From Paramecium sonneborni (taxonomy: Eukaryota > Ciliophora > Oligohymenophorea > Peniculida > Parameciidae): a stretch of DNA of 64,000 nt. The notes below the pieces were generated by a model. The model saw nothing but the letters and a program-made list of their open reading frames with translations, had not been told where the DNA came from and did no database searches. The stretch's first letter is position 1. Every line of letters starts with the position of its first letter. Both the position numbers and the translations under genes were made by a program. Shown piece after piece: positions 1 through 10,693 of the stretch. Where the stretch lies: positions 29,081-93,080 of the forward strand of contig CAJJDN010000113.1 of the NCBI GenBank assembly GCA_905182985.1, given 5' to 3'.

Positions 1-447
1 ATAGATTTATTAACATAGGCTCATGTGATTGAATAAATAGATGCCAATACTAGAATTGTTTATGTTAGAATCAAACCACCCATTCCTTTTATGAATAGTA
101 GAGATTTAGTAATGGTTCAGAAGGTCTATAAATAAAATGATGGCATATATATTGTTTGTTGTAAGAAAATCATTAAACTTTATAATAGCTAAATCAATCA
201 TTCATTAGAAAACTCCACCTATTCACAAAGTTGAAAGAGCAGAAATGCATTTAAGTGGTTGGATTATCATACCTCAACCAAATCAAGTATATAGCTAATC
301 TTTAATATTTAGATGACTAAAATCATTGCTATATAGTGTTTTGATCCTAGAGGTGATGTACCATAATCAGTGACTAATCAATATGCAAAGTTGTAATCAG
401 ACATGATGAAAGCAGCAGTAAAATATATTGCACTTAATTATAAATGA
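1..447 (+). CDS. START-domain lipid-transfer protein, 3' part
   Basis: C-terminal part of a StAR-related lipid transfer (START) domain; the 5' end is outside the window. The domain binds a lipid or sterol in a deep pocket. Frame 1 is open with TAA/TAG as Gln. Two introns were removed, 161-188 (28 nt) and 287-312 (26 nt), after which the protein joins cleanly and ends at TGA 445-447. Visible landmarks are NSRDLVMVQK, then HLSGWIIIPQP, then DPRGDVPQSVTNQY and a closing helix, which is the usual order at the end of START domains (SRD..., G..I.P, D.KG.IP..V.N). Family call is firm; ligand and cell location cannot be told. Confidence 0.8.
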
Positions 448-1324
448 GTATTCATCATATATAATCATTTATTAAACATATATTTCACAATGCACTTTTC
501 TATTTTTCTAAGTGGTAACTTTATAAACAACTAAAATAACAATGAGAGTGAAAATTCTTAAAGTTAGTTAGGCATTCTATAAAATTAGCCAATTACTCTA
601 ATACTATTATTTAATTTATAAAAAAACCTGAAAAGGAAATCATTCTTTCGATGATTTAGACTGTAACAAATAATAAAATTGTCACAACCATAAATTCAAA
701 TTTGCATATCATATCATATCAATCAAACACAAAATATGTAATTCAACTAATGATATTTTGAATCACTGAATTATTTATAATATTAGTCCAAGAAACCTGT
801 TGAAATTGATTAACTTTCTTAAAATTAAACTACAATTAATCATCAATCAAATAAAATCACTTGAAGACTGCGATTAATCATCATTGAAATAAATCATCTA
901 TCTCTTGGATAACATAATAAATAAAAAATGGGTATTAGTCCCATATTTATATTTATTTTGAGACTCAAATTTCCTTATCTCTTTCTTACACATAATCCAA
1001 AATCAATTTAAGCTATATTTCTATAGTACTTCTAAAAAATTATATTAACATACTATATTTAATAATTTGATAATACATGTTTCATAATTAACTTATATAC
1101 GGCCAAGTAGTCTCATAATGCTTCTTTTATGTTTTTAATAAGAGTGAATTTATATAATACTAGCAGGAATCCTTTTATTCAATTACAATTGGTATATGTA
1201 TATATATATATTTTAATTAATATAATTTAGTGAAAATAGCTAATTAGCAAAATTCAAGTAAAAAAATACTTACATAGAGATATTTAATGATAACCAAATT
1301 TGAGCAGATCATTTTGATTTATTA
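448..1324. other. intergenic, no gene seen
   Basis: About 880 bases of very AT-rich sequence between the START gene and the cyclin. I read both strands with the ciliate code and found no frame with protein-like composition. A short (TA)n run sits near 1196-1212. Confidence 0.6.
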
Positions 1325-2514
1325 ATGAAAAAAGATAGAAATTTGTCAAGGTCTAGAAGAAGTCCATCTTCATAACTCAAAATCAAAAAGACTCATAAAG
1401 GTAAGCAAAAGAAAAACCGTAATTCACAAACATCATCATTTAATACTAACTCATAATCACAAGAAAAGTAACTTAATTTTAGAGAAGAAGGGAAACTTCT
1501 TTATTTCATATAGAAACTAGAAGCTGAAAAGGAAAAGAAAGGTATTTGTCTGAAATTAAGTCACCTTAGTATATAGGATACCTAATCAACAGGTAATTTA
1601 TATGTATCCATTTTTAGTGACTATTAACAATGATCTGAACCATTCATAATTGAGGAGATAAATAGAATACAGTAATTACTATCACTAAGAATTTCAATAA
1701 TCAATAATCGATGAGAATGTCTATCTTGGAGATTGTCTTGAAAATCAAAAGATTTCCCACTAACTTAGAGCAAAGATGATTGATTGGATGATTGAAGTAT
1801 TAGGAAATTATAGTGAAACCACTTCCGATGCTACTTTCTTCAGATCAGTTGCCATCATGGATTATTACCTATAAAAATCAATCACCCAATATTCAGATAA
1901 TCATCTTCATCTTATTGGTATCACCTCCATGTTTATAGCTACTAAACTTGAAGACATTCATCATATTCCTTTATAAGACTTTGTTGTTAGGGTCAGCCAT
2001 AATAAATACACAGCGTATTTTTTCCATTTATACTAGGTCTAAAATCAAAGCCATGGAATAAACAATTTTAGAAACCTTGAATTTTGAAATCACTTTCCCA
2101 ACTTCATTGGACTTTTTACATAATATCTTTTACTAATGTTTTAGCTTAAATCATAAGTAATCATTTTTATTAAATTTTAGTCCAAATTTATAAAATATTT
2201 TAGAAGCTAGTACCTATATCTTAAAATTATGTCTGCATGACTATTCTATGATTTCATTCAATTCTAATACTCTGGCATCTTCTTCATTCATTTATTCTAT
2301 CAATTTCTTTCTCAATTAACATAAGTTACCTAATCAAAAGTTAATCATCAGCCAATTTGTAATTTATTTATGCTATATCTAGAATAATAAAATTGTGTAA
2401 ATTTCATAAATTGATTTAAACGACCTTTATTTATGTTAGAAAAAGATAGAAGATTTAATAAATACTTTCTAAATTAAGTATCCTGAATTTCACAATTTAG
2501 AAAAGTTTCTATGA
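1325..2514 (+). CDS. cyclin
   Basis: Cyclin, the regulatory partner of a cyclin-dependent kinase. The first ~90 residues are basic, Ser/Gln-rich and probably disordered. The cyclin box follows: LRAKMIDWMIEV, then YSDNHLHLIGITSMFIATK and LEDIHHIPLQDFV. This matches the MRAILVDWL...LVGVTALFIASKYEE pattern of A/B-type cyclins. A second, more divergent cyclin fold runs to the end (LETLNFEITFPTSLDFL is the usual link). Three introns: 1593-1617 (25 nt), 2015-2036 (22 nt), 2157-2180 (24 nt); splicing all three keeps one frame from ATG 1325 to TGA 2512-2514. I see no clear destruction box. Subclass not assigned. Confidence 0.87.
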
Positions 2515-2944
2515 TATAATTTATTCAATTTTTTTTTTATTTAAATTTAATACATATAAAATCAAATAAATCTAAAAATTTTTATATTAAGTAACTTAAT
2601 TTTAAGTTAAACCAAAAATTTAAGACCAAATTTTAATAATAATCAAAGCCATATTTTGAAATAGTTCAATAAAACTTGATCAAACTTTTATTAAATGGAT
2701 TTTATTCAGAATTCATAAAAAATTGTTAGTAATAGAGAATATGATTAAAACAACCAAGAATATTAAAGAAGATCAAAATTATAAATTAGTCTTATAGTTT
2801 TTTGGATTCAAATTGAAAAAACAGACTATAGATACCTTAGCATCAAAATAAAATCATGAAATATTTAGAAGAAACTTTAAATAGAAATAGATATTTTAAA
2901 AATCGAATGATTAAACAAATAAACATTATGTTTAAATGATATAA
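2515..2944. other. intergenic, no gene supported
   Basis: About 430 bases between the 3' ends of the convergent cyclin and minus-strand gene. A TGA-free plus frame (about 2740-2935) exists but its composition is ordinary for chance ORFs under this code. Confidence 0.5.
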
Positions 2945-3647
2945 TCATTTTTTAGTTGATAAATTGGAATTAATTTTAGGATTGACAGATTTGAATTTTT
3001 CCATTTTAAAAGGTTCCTTCTTTTCTACTCCTTAAATGGCAGCTAACTTTTTGTGATTGGTATCATAAAATAATTAAGATGCTTTGTTTCCTTTGACCAT
3101 TGAAGTAGTTAATTTAGAATCCTAAAAAAAATTTATAGCATAATGAATATACTTATGATCCAGCTCTTTATTGATATTTATCCAACGTGATTGATTCTGC
3201 ATCTATACCATATGAATTGCCCATAACTAATTTCATGGGTGTTGATGGTCTTAATTAGAAGTAGTAAATTACCTATTTTTACGACCATAGCGAAATTCTT
3301 CTTCTGGTAATTCGATAGCTGAAATATTAGTACCTTTCTTTATTTTAAGTCTGGCATCATGAGTTTATCTATACTTATACATATCCTGTTTGAGTAATGA
3401 ATAAATCAGTTACATGTGCTTTGACTGAGCCATTGTGTATAGATTATTTATTGAGTTCAGCAAAATCTCGATTGGGTACTTTATCTTGAGATTCCTGATG
3501 AAATTTCCAAGTCATTGTAACTGAGTTAATTGCGATGATTATAAATACCTTCTTTGGCTCCTTCTTTGTCTCTTGATAATGGTTATCCATAAATGAAATC
3601 TTAATTGGGGAGGTTATATGTAGATGGCTTGGCCTTTCCGACATCAT
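2945..3647 (-). CDS. probable ciliary microtubule-associated protein (CFAP77-like?)
   Basis: Small basic protein of about 200 aa. ATG at 3647 has an in-frame TGA two codons upstream, which fixes the start; TGA at 2947-2945. Three introns restore a single frame: one just after KAH (28 nt), one after the FRYGRKN stretch (23 nt) and one after the Arg-Ala-Gly-Ser stretch (about 29 nt). Visible motifs are ELPEEEFRYGRKNRPSTPMK and LVMGNSYG. The 'YG..NRPSTP....+.. ..YG' pattern resembles CFAP77-type axonemal doublet proteins, but that is from memory of the pattern and is not certain. No signal peptide or membrane helix apart from one short hydrophobic patch (VFIIIAI) near residue 35. Confidence 0.6.
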
Positions 3648-3683
3648 CTTTCATTAAGAGAGGATTTGAATGATTGTTGGAAA

Positions 3684-4137
3684 ATGGAGGTGTTGATTAC
3701 ATGTATTAATTTATTATTAATAATCTGTTTTATTTATTTTTATTATAATAAAAATAATGGAAGTCAACATATTTTTATTTATATATTGTACAATAATAAC
3801 ATTATATTTGATATAGAAAATATTTGCAAGCAGAAATAATAATAATCATAACTTGGTTTAGGATTTAATGTAAGAAATAGAAAATTTAAAGAATGTTAAT
3901 AATAATCAAAACTAATTATAAAATTCTCAAGTAACTTAAATAAAATAACACTTTACTGAGTTGACTTAGATATAGGATGATTTTCAGAAAAGTATGCAAT
4001 TATGAATAAGAATAGAATTATTGAATACTCAGATAAAATTGATGTAACATGTAAATAAAACATATTCTTAGAAGACAAATTCTCAACATAATAATTCAGT
4101 GTTATCATAAAGGGATCAATCAATTGAGGAGAAATGA
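3684..4137 (+). CDS. short membrane-anchored coiled-coil protein, 5' model uncertain
   Basis: Unrecognised. Divergent from the minus gene starting at 3647. ATG 3684 opens a strongly hydrophobic stretch (INLLLIICFIYFYY) that could be an N-terminal anchor. The 3' half is a Gln-rich coiled coil: MQEIENLKNVNNN, then TQIKQHFTELTQIQDDF, and after a 24-nt intron LLNTQIKLMQHVNK, ending at TGA 4135-4137. The two halves are in different frames; one or more introns between about 3765 and 3840 must join them and I could not fix which. The true start may instead be the ATG at the head of the coiled coil. Confidence 0.5.
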
Positions 4138-4192
4138 ATGATTATTTTAATTAATTAAATAAAAAAAATATATAAATATATAGAGAATTATA

Positions 4193-4950
4193 ATGAGTCA
4201 AGAAGAGGCTTGGGCTAAGTAGGAAGAATAAAATTAATAAGGTTAGGAAGTGGAATAAAGAAGAAAGAACAAAAAAAGAGTAATTACAAATCCAAATTAA
4301 TTAACAGGACATTGGAGTGAATAAGAACACAAAACATATATAGAATTTTTAAATATGCATAAAACAGTGATGGAATCATAAGATTAAAAGAAAACAAGCA
4401 AGATTTTCAAATTAATGAGTGAAACAATTGGTACTAGAAGTCCTTCTTAATGCCGGTGAGATTGGTTTTTTCTCTATCTTCTAGGTCTCATCACCAGAAG
4501 TTCAATCCTTTTGTCCATTCAGTCAAGAAGAGATAGAAGGGATTAGGTCGGAAAAGAAAGGAGAATAGGAACTAAGATATAATAGACAAGTGTTAAGAGA
4601 GTGCATTTTTATAGTAGTTTATGGCTGGACCACAATTTTATTAATAACCATAAGGTTTTTAAGATTATCAATTTCAATTTCCTTAATTTCCTTATATGTT
4701 TCCAATGCCAGATAATATGAGTAAGGATGAAGAAAAATTATATCAATAAGATCAATAATAATTGTTTTATTAATAATACTTGCTGGCATAATAATAAATG
4801 TAATCGTAGATGGATGAGAAAAATTTGTTTTGTTATCTTATGCATCCATAATAATAAGTTCAATTAAATTTCAATTACTATCCACAATAAATGATATATC
4901 AGATATCTGAAGATTAGAATATTAAAGAGAATCAATTCGATGAATAATGA
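4193..4950 (+). CDS. Myb/SANT-type DNA-binding protein with Q-rich tail
   Basis: Single Myb/SANT-like repeat of the SHAQKY-like class: GHWSEQEHKTYIEFLN, then KIFKLMSETIGTRSPSQCRS and HHQKFNP. Such domains usually bind DNA through the third helix. One intron, 4456-4484 (29 nt), splits the Arg codon of SQCR. N-terminus is charged (about 45 aa); after the domain come basic runs (GLGRKRKE) and a long Gln/Phe/Pro-rich tail ending at TGA 4948-4950. A paralogue with the same domain and the same intron position lies on the minus strand at 25848-26215. Nuclear regulator is the likely role; targets unknown. Confidence 0.82.
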
Positions 4951-4999
4951 AATAGTTTTTAAATATTATGGTTTGAGATAATTCGTTTTTATTTTAATA

Positions 5000-5813
5000 A
5001 TGAAAATACATTTAATATTAGTTCTTCTAATAGCAGTCAATACTCAATCCTTTTTGGAAGAGTCTGCATTATTACACTAAACTCCTTTTGCTCCCATAAT
5101 GATCTAAGAAGATGTGTAGTAATAAGAGATTGAGACAGCTGTAGCTCCAGAATAAGAATATGTTTATGATCCAGAATCAGTCTTATAATCTGCTAAAGAA
5201 CAATAAATTTTAATAGCTAGAAATTATGAGTAAAATTTACCAGCTAAAGGTGATTGTATAATTTTGTATTCTGAATGCAATTTTAGAGGATCATCATTCA
5301 AATACTGCAATTAACCAGATGAAGTTTTATCATTTTAACTTCCAATTTAATCTGTCTATGTTCCTATTGGGTATTAATTGTATTTATTAAGATCATCATT
5401 CTAAATGACTGATGCATAAGAGGGAAATAAAGTTAATATGTTAATGAGTCATGATTGTATTCCATCAGGCTTACATTTACCAGAACCTCAACTTTAAGAA
5501 GTCTAAGAGTCTGGTAACAATTGGTTTAGTGAATTAAAAGATTCTGAAAAAGCCATATTAGATGAAGGTGATTTATCGACACCAAAAATTTAATTCTTTG
5601 ATAATGATGGAAATGTGATCAGTAAATTTTCTTATGATTATTTCATCAGGTAGAGAACAATATTAAAAAATGGTTGAAGAAGATGCCAAGAGATCTTATG
5701 AAATCTTAACTGGATAATCTAATTTATCATCACCAGGAGAAGAATAACCATAATAAACAGCAACTGCTAATGTTTAAGAAATGCCAGTCGAAAAAGAAGC
5801 TTAATAATAATGA
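5000..5813 (+). CDS. secreted protein with beta/gamma-crystallin-like domain
   Basis: ATG 5000 begins a clear signal peptide (MKIHLILVLLIAVNTQS). After an acidic Gln-rich stretch comes a Cys-containing module, CIILYSECNFRGSSFKYC, followed by SVYVPIGYQLYLL and later HDCIPSGL; the Y.E.NF.G.S pattern is that of beta/gamma-crystallin Greek-key domains. The C-terminus is acidic and Gln-rich. One 28-nt intron at 5622-5649; stop TGA 5811-5813. Proteins of this build are known in ciliate dense-core granules (mucocysts, trichocysts), so a granule or surface role is a fair inference but not shown. Confidence 0.72.
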
Positions 5814-5958
5814 AAATTATTAAAAAATTTTAGACAAAATATTATTTATATCTTACATTTATAATAGTATTTAAAAATCAAATCTTGAAAACTATTCAAA
5901 ACTAAGAATATATTTATTATACAAATATCTTCACTGTTAATATCATTGTTTCATATAT
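5814..5958. other. short intergenic spacer
   Basis: Convergent 3' ends; AT-rich, no coding signal. Confidence 0.5.
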
Positions 5959-7318
5959 TCATGTTCTAACTTAATAAATTATTTAATAATATTTATGGAG
6001 CTTAAGCCTTTCTCTTTCTATATTTAATTCTTTTATTGTATGATTTTTTAATAGTTTTGTTGTTACTTAAATTATATATAAAAATACTGATAAAACATAT
6101 TACTAAGCTTGAGTGAAACAGCAACTGACTTCTGTTGCTTATTCATTTTCTAAATAACCAAAACTACTTTCTTCTGAATCATTCACTCCTAATTATTTGT
6201 AAATGGCTCTTATTTGAATTATCAGCCAATAATAAATCACATAAATCTAATTGTTTATAAATAATTAATATTATTATATTATTTTATCTGAAACTTTGTA
6301 ATTATTATTATTATTATTAAATATTCTTTTAAACTTAAAAAATTTTCTGCTATGATATGATATTTAATTTCCTTCAATATCATATTAATTTATATTCTCT
6401 GCACTCTAAATAAATTATTCAAACATTTATTATCTTTAATAATTAGTTTTACTCAATAATGGAATTAGCTTTCATTAATTATTCTCTTTGTAACAATTTT
6501 AGTATAGCTTTGAATTACCCTTATAAATAATTTGTTTTTTGATAATTAATCATTTTCCTAATTCAAGATTTTTTATTTTTTCTAATTTAAAACCTTCTCC
6601 AATTTCTTTTTTTTAATTACAATTAATAAGTGTGTTATAAGATTTAAATCTACCTCTTAAATAAATAGACAACTTAAATAGCTTAGAAATTATCTTAAGT
6701 AGAGAAAGGTAAATTAAATTTTTGTAATGTAGTTTAAAGATTTGGTTATTAAGATAGAATTTGATTGAATTTATTCATAAATGTTAATTCTTTTGAATCT
6801 AATAATAAATTTGATCTCGTTCTTGTAATAAGAATTTATTTTCCTTTTGACTTTTTGAATTTTCGATTAATCATTTAATTACCCTTTTGTTATTGATTTT
6901 ATTTTTAACTGAATGATGGAAGGATGTATTATTAATTAAAGCTGAAGATTGTTATTCAATATTTATCATAGATTAATTCTTACTCAATTTATGTGATATT
7001 TTTACAATTTCAATCAATTCGTTGTTTATGTAATACTTTTATTTAGTATTTTATTGCTATTCACTAATTACATTGAAAATGCTGCTTAATTTTAACTGCT
7101 TAATTAATAAAAATCTTATTAACTTTCAAATAATTCTAATATGATTTTTATCTTTCAACAACAGGACTATTGTAATTTGAGATATTTTATGATTAACTTT
7201 CAATTTAATTCTTAAATACTATTTTTGTTGATTTCTTTTCCATAACTTGACCTTAGAATTTTAAAATTTAACTGGCATATATTTATTAAGCGATTCTTTA
7301 ATTGTCACAGTTTTTCAT
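5959..7318 (-). CDS. unknown protein, multi-exon, Q/N-rich
   Basis: Not recognised. ATG 7318, last TGA 5961-5959. Reading with five short introns (25, 32, about 20, 26 nt, and probably one more near 6200) gives a mostly polar, Gln/Asn-rich protein of roughly 400 aa. Recognisable stretches are KSTKIVFKNQIESQSQN, ELTFMNKFNQILSQQPN, THLLIVIKKKKLEKVL and the acidic, aromatic segment VNDSEESSFGYLENE near the C-terminus. No known domain seen. The 3' part from about 6330 to 6180 can be read in two ways, so the exact last exons are uncertain. Its start lies 28 bp from the start of the plus gene at 7347, a tight divergent pair that must share its promoter region. Confidence 0.55.
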
Positions 7319-7346
7319 TATTAATAATAATATAAAATTATAAATT

Positions 7347-7831
7347 ATGCTAAAATAAGAAGAAACTTATGAACAACAAGAATAACAAGAATTTAGCAGA
7401 GAATATGAAAAAACAGCTCTTTCTATATGTGAGTTGAATCATCGTCTCATTTAAATTGAAAATTAATATTTTCAAGAATCAAGATAGTAACATAATAGAA
7501 TTGATGTTGATTTCAGAAAGTATTTGAGTTAGTTTAGTATCATAAAGAAAAAGGATCATAATATTGAATAAATTCAAAAGTAATTTAATCTTTTATATCA
7601 AGAATTTTCAATCGTCTATGTGCAGAGTATGATCTAATTCTTTAAAAGGAAGGTCGAGAAAGAAGAGAATATAGAAAAATGCTTATCAAACTTTAGAGAA
7701 TTCAGAAGAAAGCATGGAATTTGAATCTAGATAAAAGAGAAGACATCAAATAAGTATGTAATGCATATGAAATTCCAGACAAAATTTTAGATGAAATTGC
7801 ATAAACAATAAAAAATTACAATAGAGAATGA
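7347..7831 (+). CDS. small coiled-coil protein, unknown
   Basis: Not recognised; about 150 aa, highly charged and helical. ATG 7347, one intron 7627-7652 (26 nt), TGA 7829-7831. N-terminal half is Glu/Gln-rich (ALSICELNHRLIQIENQYFQ), the C-terminal half is basic amphipathic (MLIKLQRIQKKAWNL) followed by EIPDKILDEIAQTIKNY. No signal peptide or membrane segment. Divergent neighbour starts 28 bp away at 7318. Confidence 0.65.
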
Positions 7832-7920
7832 TTTATATATATATTTATTATCATGATTTAATTATTCTTCAATCTTCACAAAACTATCAAATCAGAATTC
7901 ACAATAATCCTTCAACTCCC

Positions 7921-8451
7921 TCAAATGTCAAATCCTCTTGTAAATTTATTTTGCTTCAAAAGCAGTTCAGAACTAAATATTGAACTATTATTTAGTTTCT
8001 CATTTATAAAATTCTGATATTGAAAATTAAACTTCCTATTCAGAATCGGCTATCATGATTTTTAGATGAGATTTTATTGAATTATTCTAAATATGATTGC
8101 AAAACTTTTCTGCTTCATTAATTTTGATTTATGGATCGAATTCATATTATAATTATTAAGGTTCGGGTTCTTTATATTAAGAACATGTTCCACAAATAAT
8201 TCCATCTAAATTTTCAAATGTACAATATTTGCAAATCCATGTATTAAATGGTTCTATCTTAATCTTAACAGTTTAATTCTTTACACTCTCCATTAAAACT
8301 TTTAAATCTTCATCTGAACTTATGCTTATTGAATCACCATCATCATCTTTATAAAATAAATTATAGTTCTAATTTATTTAAGGATGTAATTTTATAATAT
8401 GATTCTTTATTTATTAAAAAATTTGAGAATAAATAAATAAAATATTATCAT
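7921..8451 (-). CDS. PB1 domain + RanBP2-type zinc finger protein
   Basis: Two modules are clear. PB1: NLFYKDDDGDSISISSDED, the acidic OPCA motif, followed by KVLMESVKN and VKIKIEP. RanBP2 zinc finger: WICKYCTFENLDGIICGTCS, with the W-x-C-x2-C and C-x2-C ligands. PB1 domains pair with other PB1 domains; this finger type binds RNA or ubiquitin. The order PB1 then zinc finger recalls NBR1/p62-like scaffolds, but here the finger is RanBP2-type, not ZZ. The 5' end is unsure: ATG 8451 is out of frame with the PB1 part and needs an intron. At the 3' end either TGA 8002-8000 is used, or a 19-nt intron is removed and translation ends at 7923-7921. Confidence 0.68.
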
Positions 8452-8532
8452 TTTATCAATTATTCTATTTCTAAATAATTCTATTAAGTTGATTTAAAAA
8501 TAGAAATTTAAAATTTTAAATAATAATATAAT

Positions 8533-8844
8533 ATGTTTATGCCAATTCATAGAAATCAATATGAACAGAAGGAGTAGGAATTGTTAGTAACAGCAGCAGC
8601 ATCATCACCTGATGATACACCAAATGGAAATGGAGCTGGTATAGTAGGTGGAGGAGTAACAGGAGGATATATCGGAGTAATGATAGGAGGACCACCTGGA
8701 GCAGTCGTAGGAGCAGCAGTAGGAGCAGTAGTAGGAGCAGTAGGAATAGTAGGTGTTGGAGAGACGATAGTAGGGGTTGCAGTCGGAGCAGTAGAGGCTG
8801 TAGGAGCAGTTACAGGTAGGATTATTAATCTAATTTTTGGATGA
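8533..8844 (+). CDS. glycine-zipper hydrophobic protein
   Basis: Intronless 103-aa ORF from ATG 8533 to TGA 8842-8844, with one TAG read as Gln early on. The first ~25 residues are polar; the rest is almost wholly Gly/Ala/Val/Ile with repeated G-x3-G spacing (VGGGVTGGYIGVMIGG, VGAAVGAVVGAVGIVGVG). This is the signature of a glycine zipper that packs membrane helices. G content is far above the neighbouring genes and the DNA is a run of near-repeats of GTAGGAGCA. It carries no signal peptide. Possible roles include membrane insertion or oligomer formation; small Gly-zipper proteins occur in many unrelated families, so function is open. It lies divergent from the PB1 gene. Confidence 0.62.
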
Positions 8845-9214
8845 GGTTGTGATTAATACTCATATATTTTTGATTAATTAACCAAATATATTACTATTTT
8901 TACATAAAGAAATAGAAAAAAATCTCTAAAAATAGACCTGATTATTGATCAGGAATTATTAAAGCTTTAATTAAACCTAGCTGAATCTAATTAATAATTA
9001 AGAAATCAAATAATTAAATATATTATTGTAAAATTCTATTATATTCAAAATCTATTAAATTTAAAGTTTCAATTTTAGTTAGCAACAATAAATTAAATAT
9101 AAAATAATCAATTAAAACAAGGAGAGAATTATGAAAAGCTGAAACATGCAACAGACTTAATTCATAAAAATCCATAAGCAAATATAATTTTTTTAATTAA
9201 TATTATTAATATAA
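8845..9214. other. intergenic, no gene seen
   Basis: About 370 bases. Contains a small inverted repeat (CCTGAT...ATCAGG around 8937-8953). No coding frame with protein-like composition. Confidence 0.5.
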
Positions 9215-9830
9215 TGTCATTCTATTTTTTAAAAAGTGGATGGGAAAAACAATTCTTCAAAACTCAAATAAAAAAAAAGGTTGCTAGAATGTAGAAAACA
9301 GTTGTAGAGTCTACAACTAAATAAATCTATAGCGATTTTCTTGAGGATCAAAATCTAGTTTTATAACGACTACATAAAACAATTAAATAAAAATTGTATA
9401 TGTATCGAATAGTCCAATTGATAAGATTTACAATAATGGAACTGATTTAGTAAAATTTAATGAATAGTTTAATTTATCTGGATTAAATCTAAAAGAAATA
9501 ATTATAATTTTCAATTAATACATCTATGAAGAATTGATTTAACATTTTTAGAATGAACAAAAAGGTAGGCCACTTTTTTAAACACATCTCCCCAAAAATA
9601 TTTATATATTCGAACTAATAAAAATTGATTCAAAATTCCAATTATAATTTTCCAATTAGAGGAGAAAGGATTTCATTAATTTTTTGGAGAAGAAATTATA
9701 GATTTGTTTAGTAGTTGATTAATTATAATCTTTATAAATATGTCTTAAAATGAAATTGTAATTAATATTTGGTTTTATTATATTAAATAAATTTGAAGTA
9801 TAATATTAAAAATAATAAACACACATACAA
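9215..9830 (+). CDS. probable gene, unresolved model, unknown product
   Basis: Two convincing coding segments lie in different frames. From ATG 9215: SFYFLKSGWEKQFFKTQ, then KTVVESTTKQIYSDFLEDQ. From about 9345: KSSFITTTQNNQIKIVYVS, then IDKIYNNGTDLVKFNEQF, NLSGLNLKEII and QHFQNEQKGRPLFQT. A shift between 9305 and 9350 must join them; I found no ordinary 20-34 nt GT-AG intron that does so without leaving a TGA. So this is a longer intron, an undetected insert, or a broken gene. The 3' end past about 9750 is also uncertain. No domain recognised. Confidence 0.4.
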
Positions 9831-10094
9831 AATTTATCAAAAAAAGAGTTCTATCCATTTATTTTCTTATATCTTCTTTTATAAAACATATCTACTTACA
9901 CTCTAATTTATCTCTAAATTCAACCCATCTACCTATTTTAATAATTTTTTTCATATGACCCATAAACTACTATTTGATTAAATTTAATCATTGTCTTTTC
10001 AAAAAATAATTCACATAATAGATTTATTTATTAATAATGCAAAGAAAACAAAAAAAACAATAAAAATATTAGATAATTTGATATGATATGTTAA
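9831..10094. other. intergenic, no gene seen
   Basis: AT-rich spacer between a plus gene and the 3' end of the minus gene at 10095; no supported feature. Confidence 0.45.
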
Positions 10095-10619
10095 TCATTA
10101 TTATTATTCTGAAAGATCAGTTCGTTCAAGTGCTTAAGTTTATAATTGTTCCTTTTTCTCTTATTCTAATTGATCTAGTCTAATAATGTTATCTAAATCA
10201 GTTTATAATTTAATCATGGCAGGTCCTTTTTCAATTTCTTATGTCATTTGTAAATAAGCATTATAAAATTACTTAGGTAAATGATCACCTGCATCTTATT
10301 CAAGAATATTTCCATTTATATCGGTAACAGTATATGAATATATTCCAACATTATTGGATAAATCAGTAATTTAACCAACAACTCCAGGTATATATTATTC
10401 ATTAGTTTAGACTAAGGATGGATGTTTCTTCTTTGCTTATGATTAATGTTGAATTTCATCTGAAATTATTTGTGCCCAATGTTCTATCTAAGTGATGACA
10501 TCGTACAAGCTTCCTTAGAATTAATATGATAATCTGAATCACCAAGGTTAATGAGACTTTCTAACATGTCCAGCTTAAGTTACTATAAGGAAAGCACATA
10601 GAAGAAGGGACTTGTACAT
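10095..10619 (-). CDS. small secreted protein, unknown
   Basis: ATG 10619 starts a signal peptide (MYKSLLLCAFLIVTQAG). One 24-nt intron in the early coding part joins HVRK to LSYQFQGSLYDVITQIEHW. The mature protein (about 140 aa) has a central segment ITDLSNNVGIYSYTVTDING and a charged helical C-terminus (IEKGPAMIKLQTDLDNII, LEQEKKEQLQ) closing at TGA 10097-10095. No named domain. Export to the surface or a granule is likely from the leader; nothing more can be said. Confidence 0.66.
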
Positions 10620-10693
10620 TATTATGATAAATATAATAATAATCGTTTTTACACTTTATTTACATTTAGTCAATTATTTTAATTAATAAATAC

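Noticed and set aside
1196..1212. (TA)n run as a telomere or origin signal
   Set aside because: Simple AT repeats are expected at this base composition; no G4T2/G3T3-type telomere repeat occurs in the window.
3624..3683. Longer N-terminus of the membrane/coiled-coil gene from ATG 3624
   Set aside because: It would overlap the start of the minus-strand gene (3647) and adds no hydrophobic leader; ATG 3684 directly precedes the membrane helix.
8937..8953. Hairpin CCTGAT...ATCAGG as a bacterial-type terminator
   Set aside because: The stem is only six pairs, there is no T-run, and the genome is eukaryotic.
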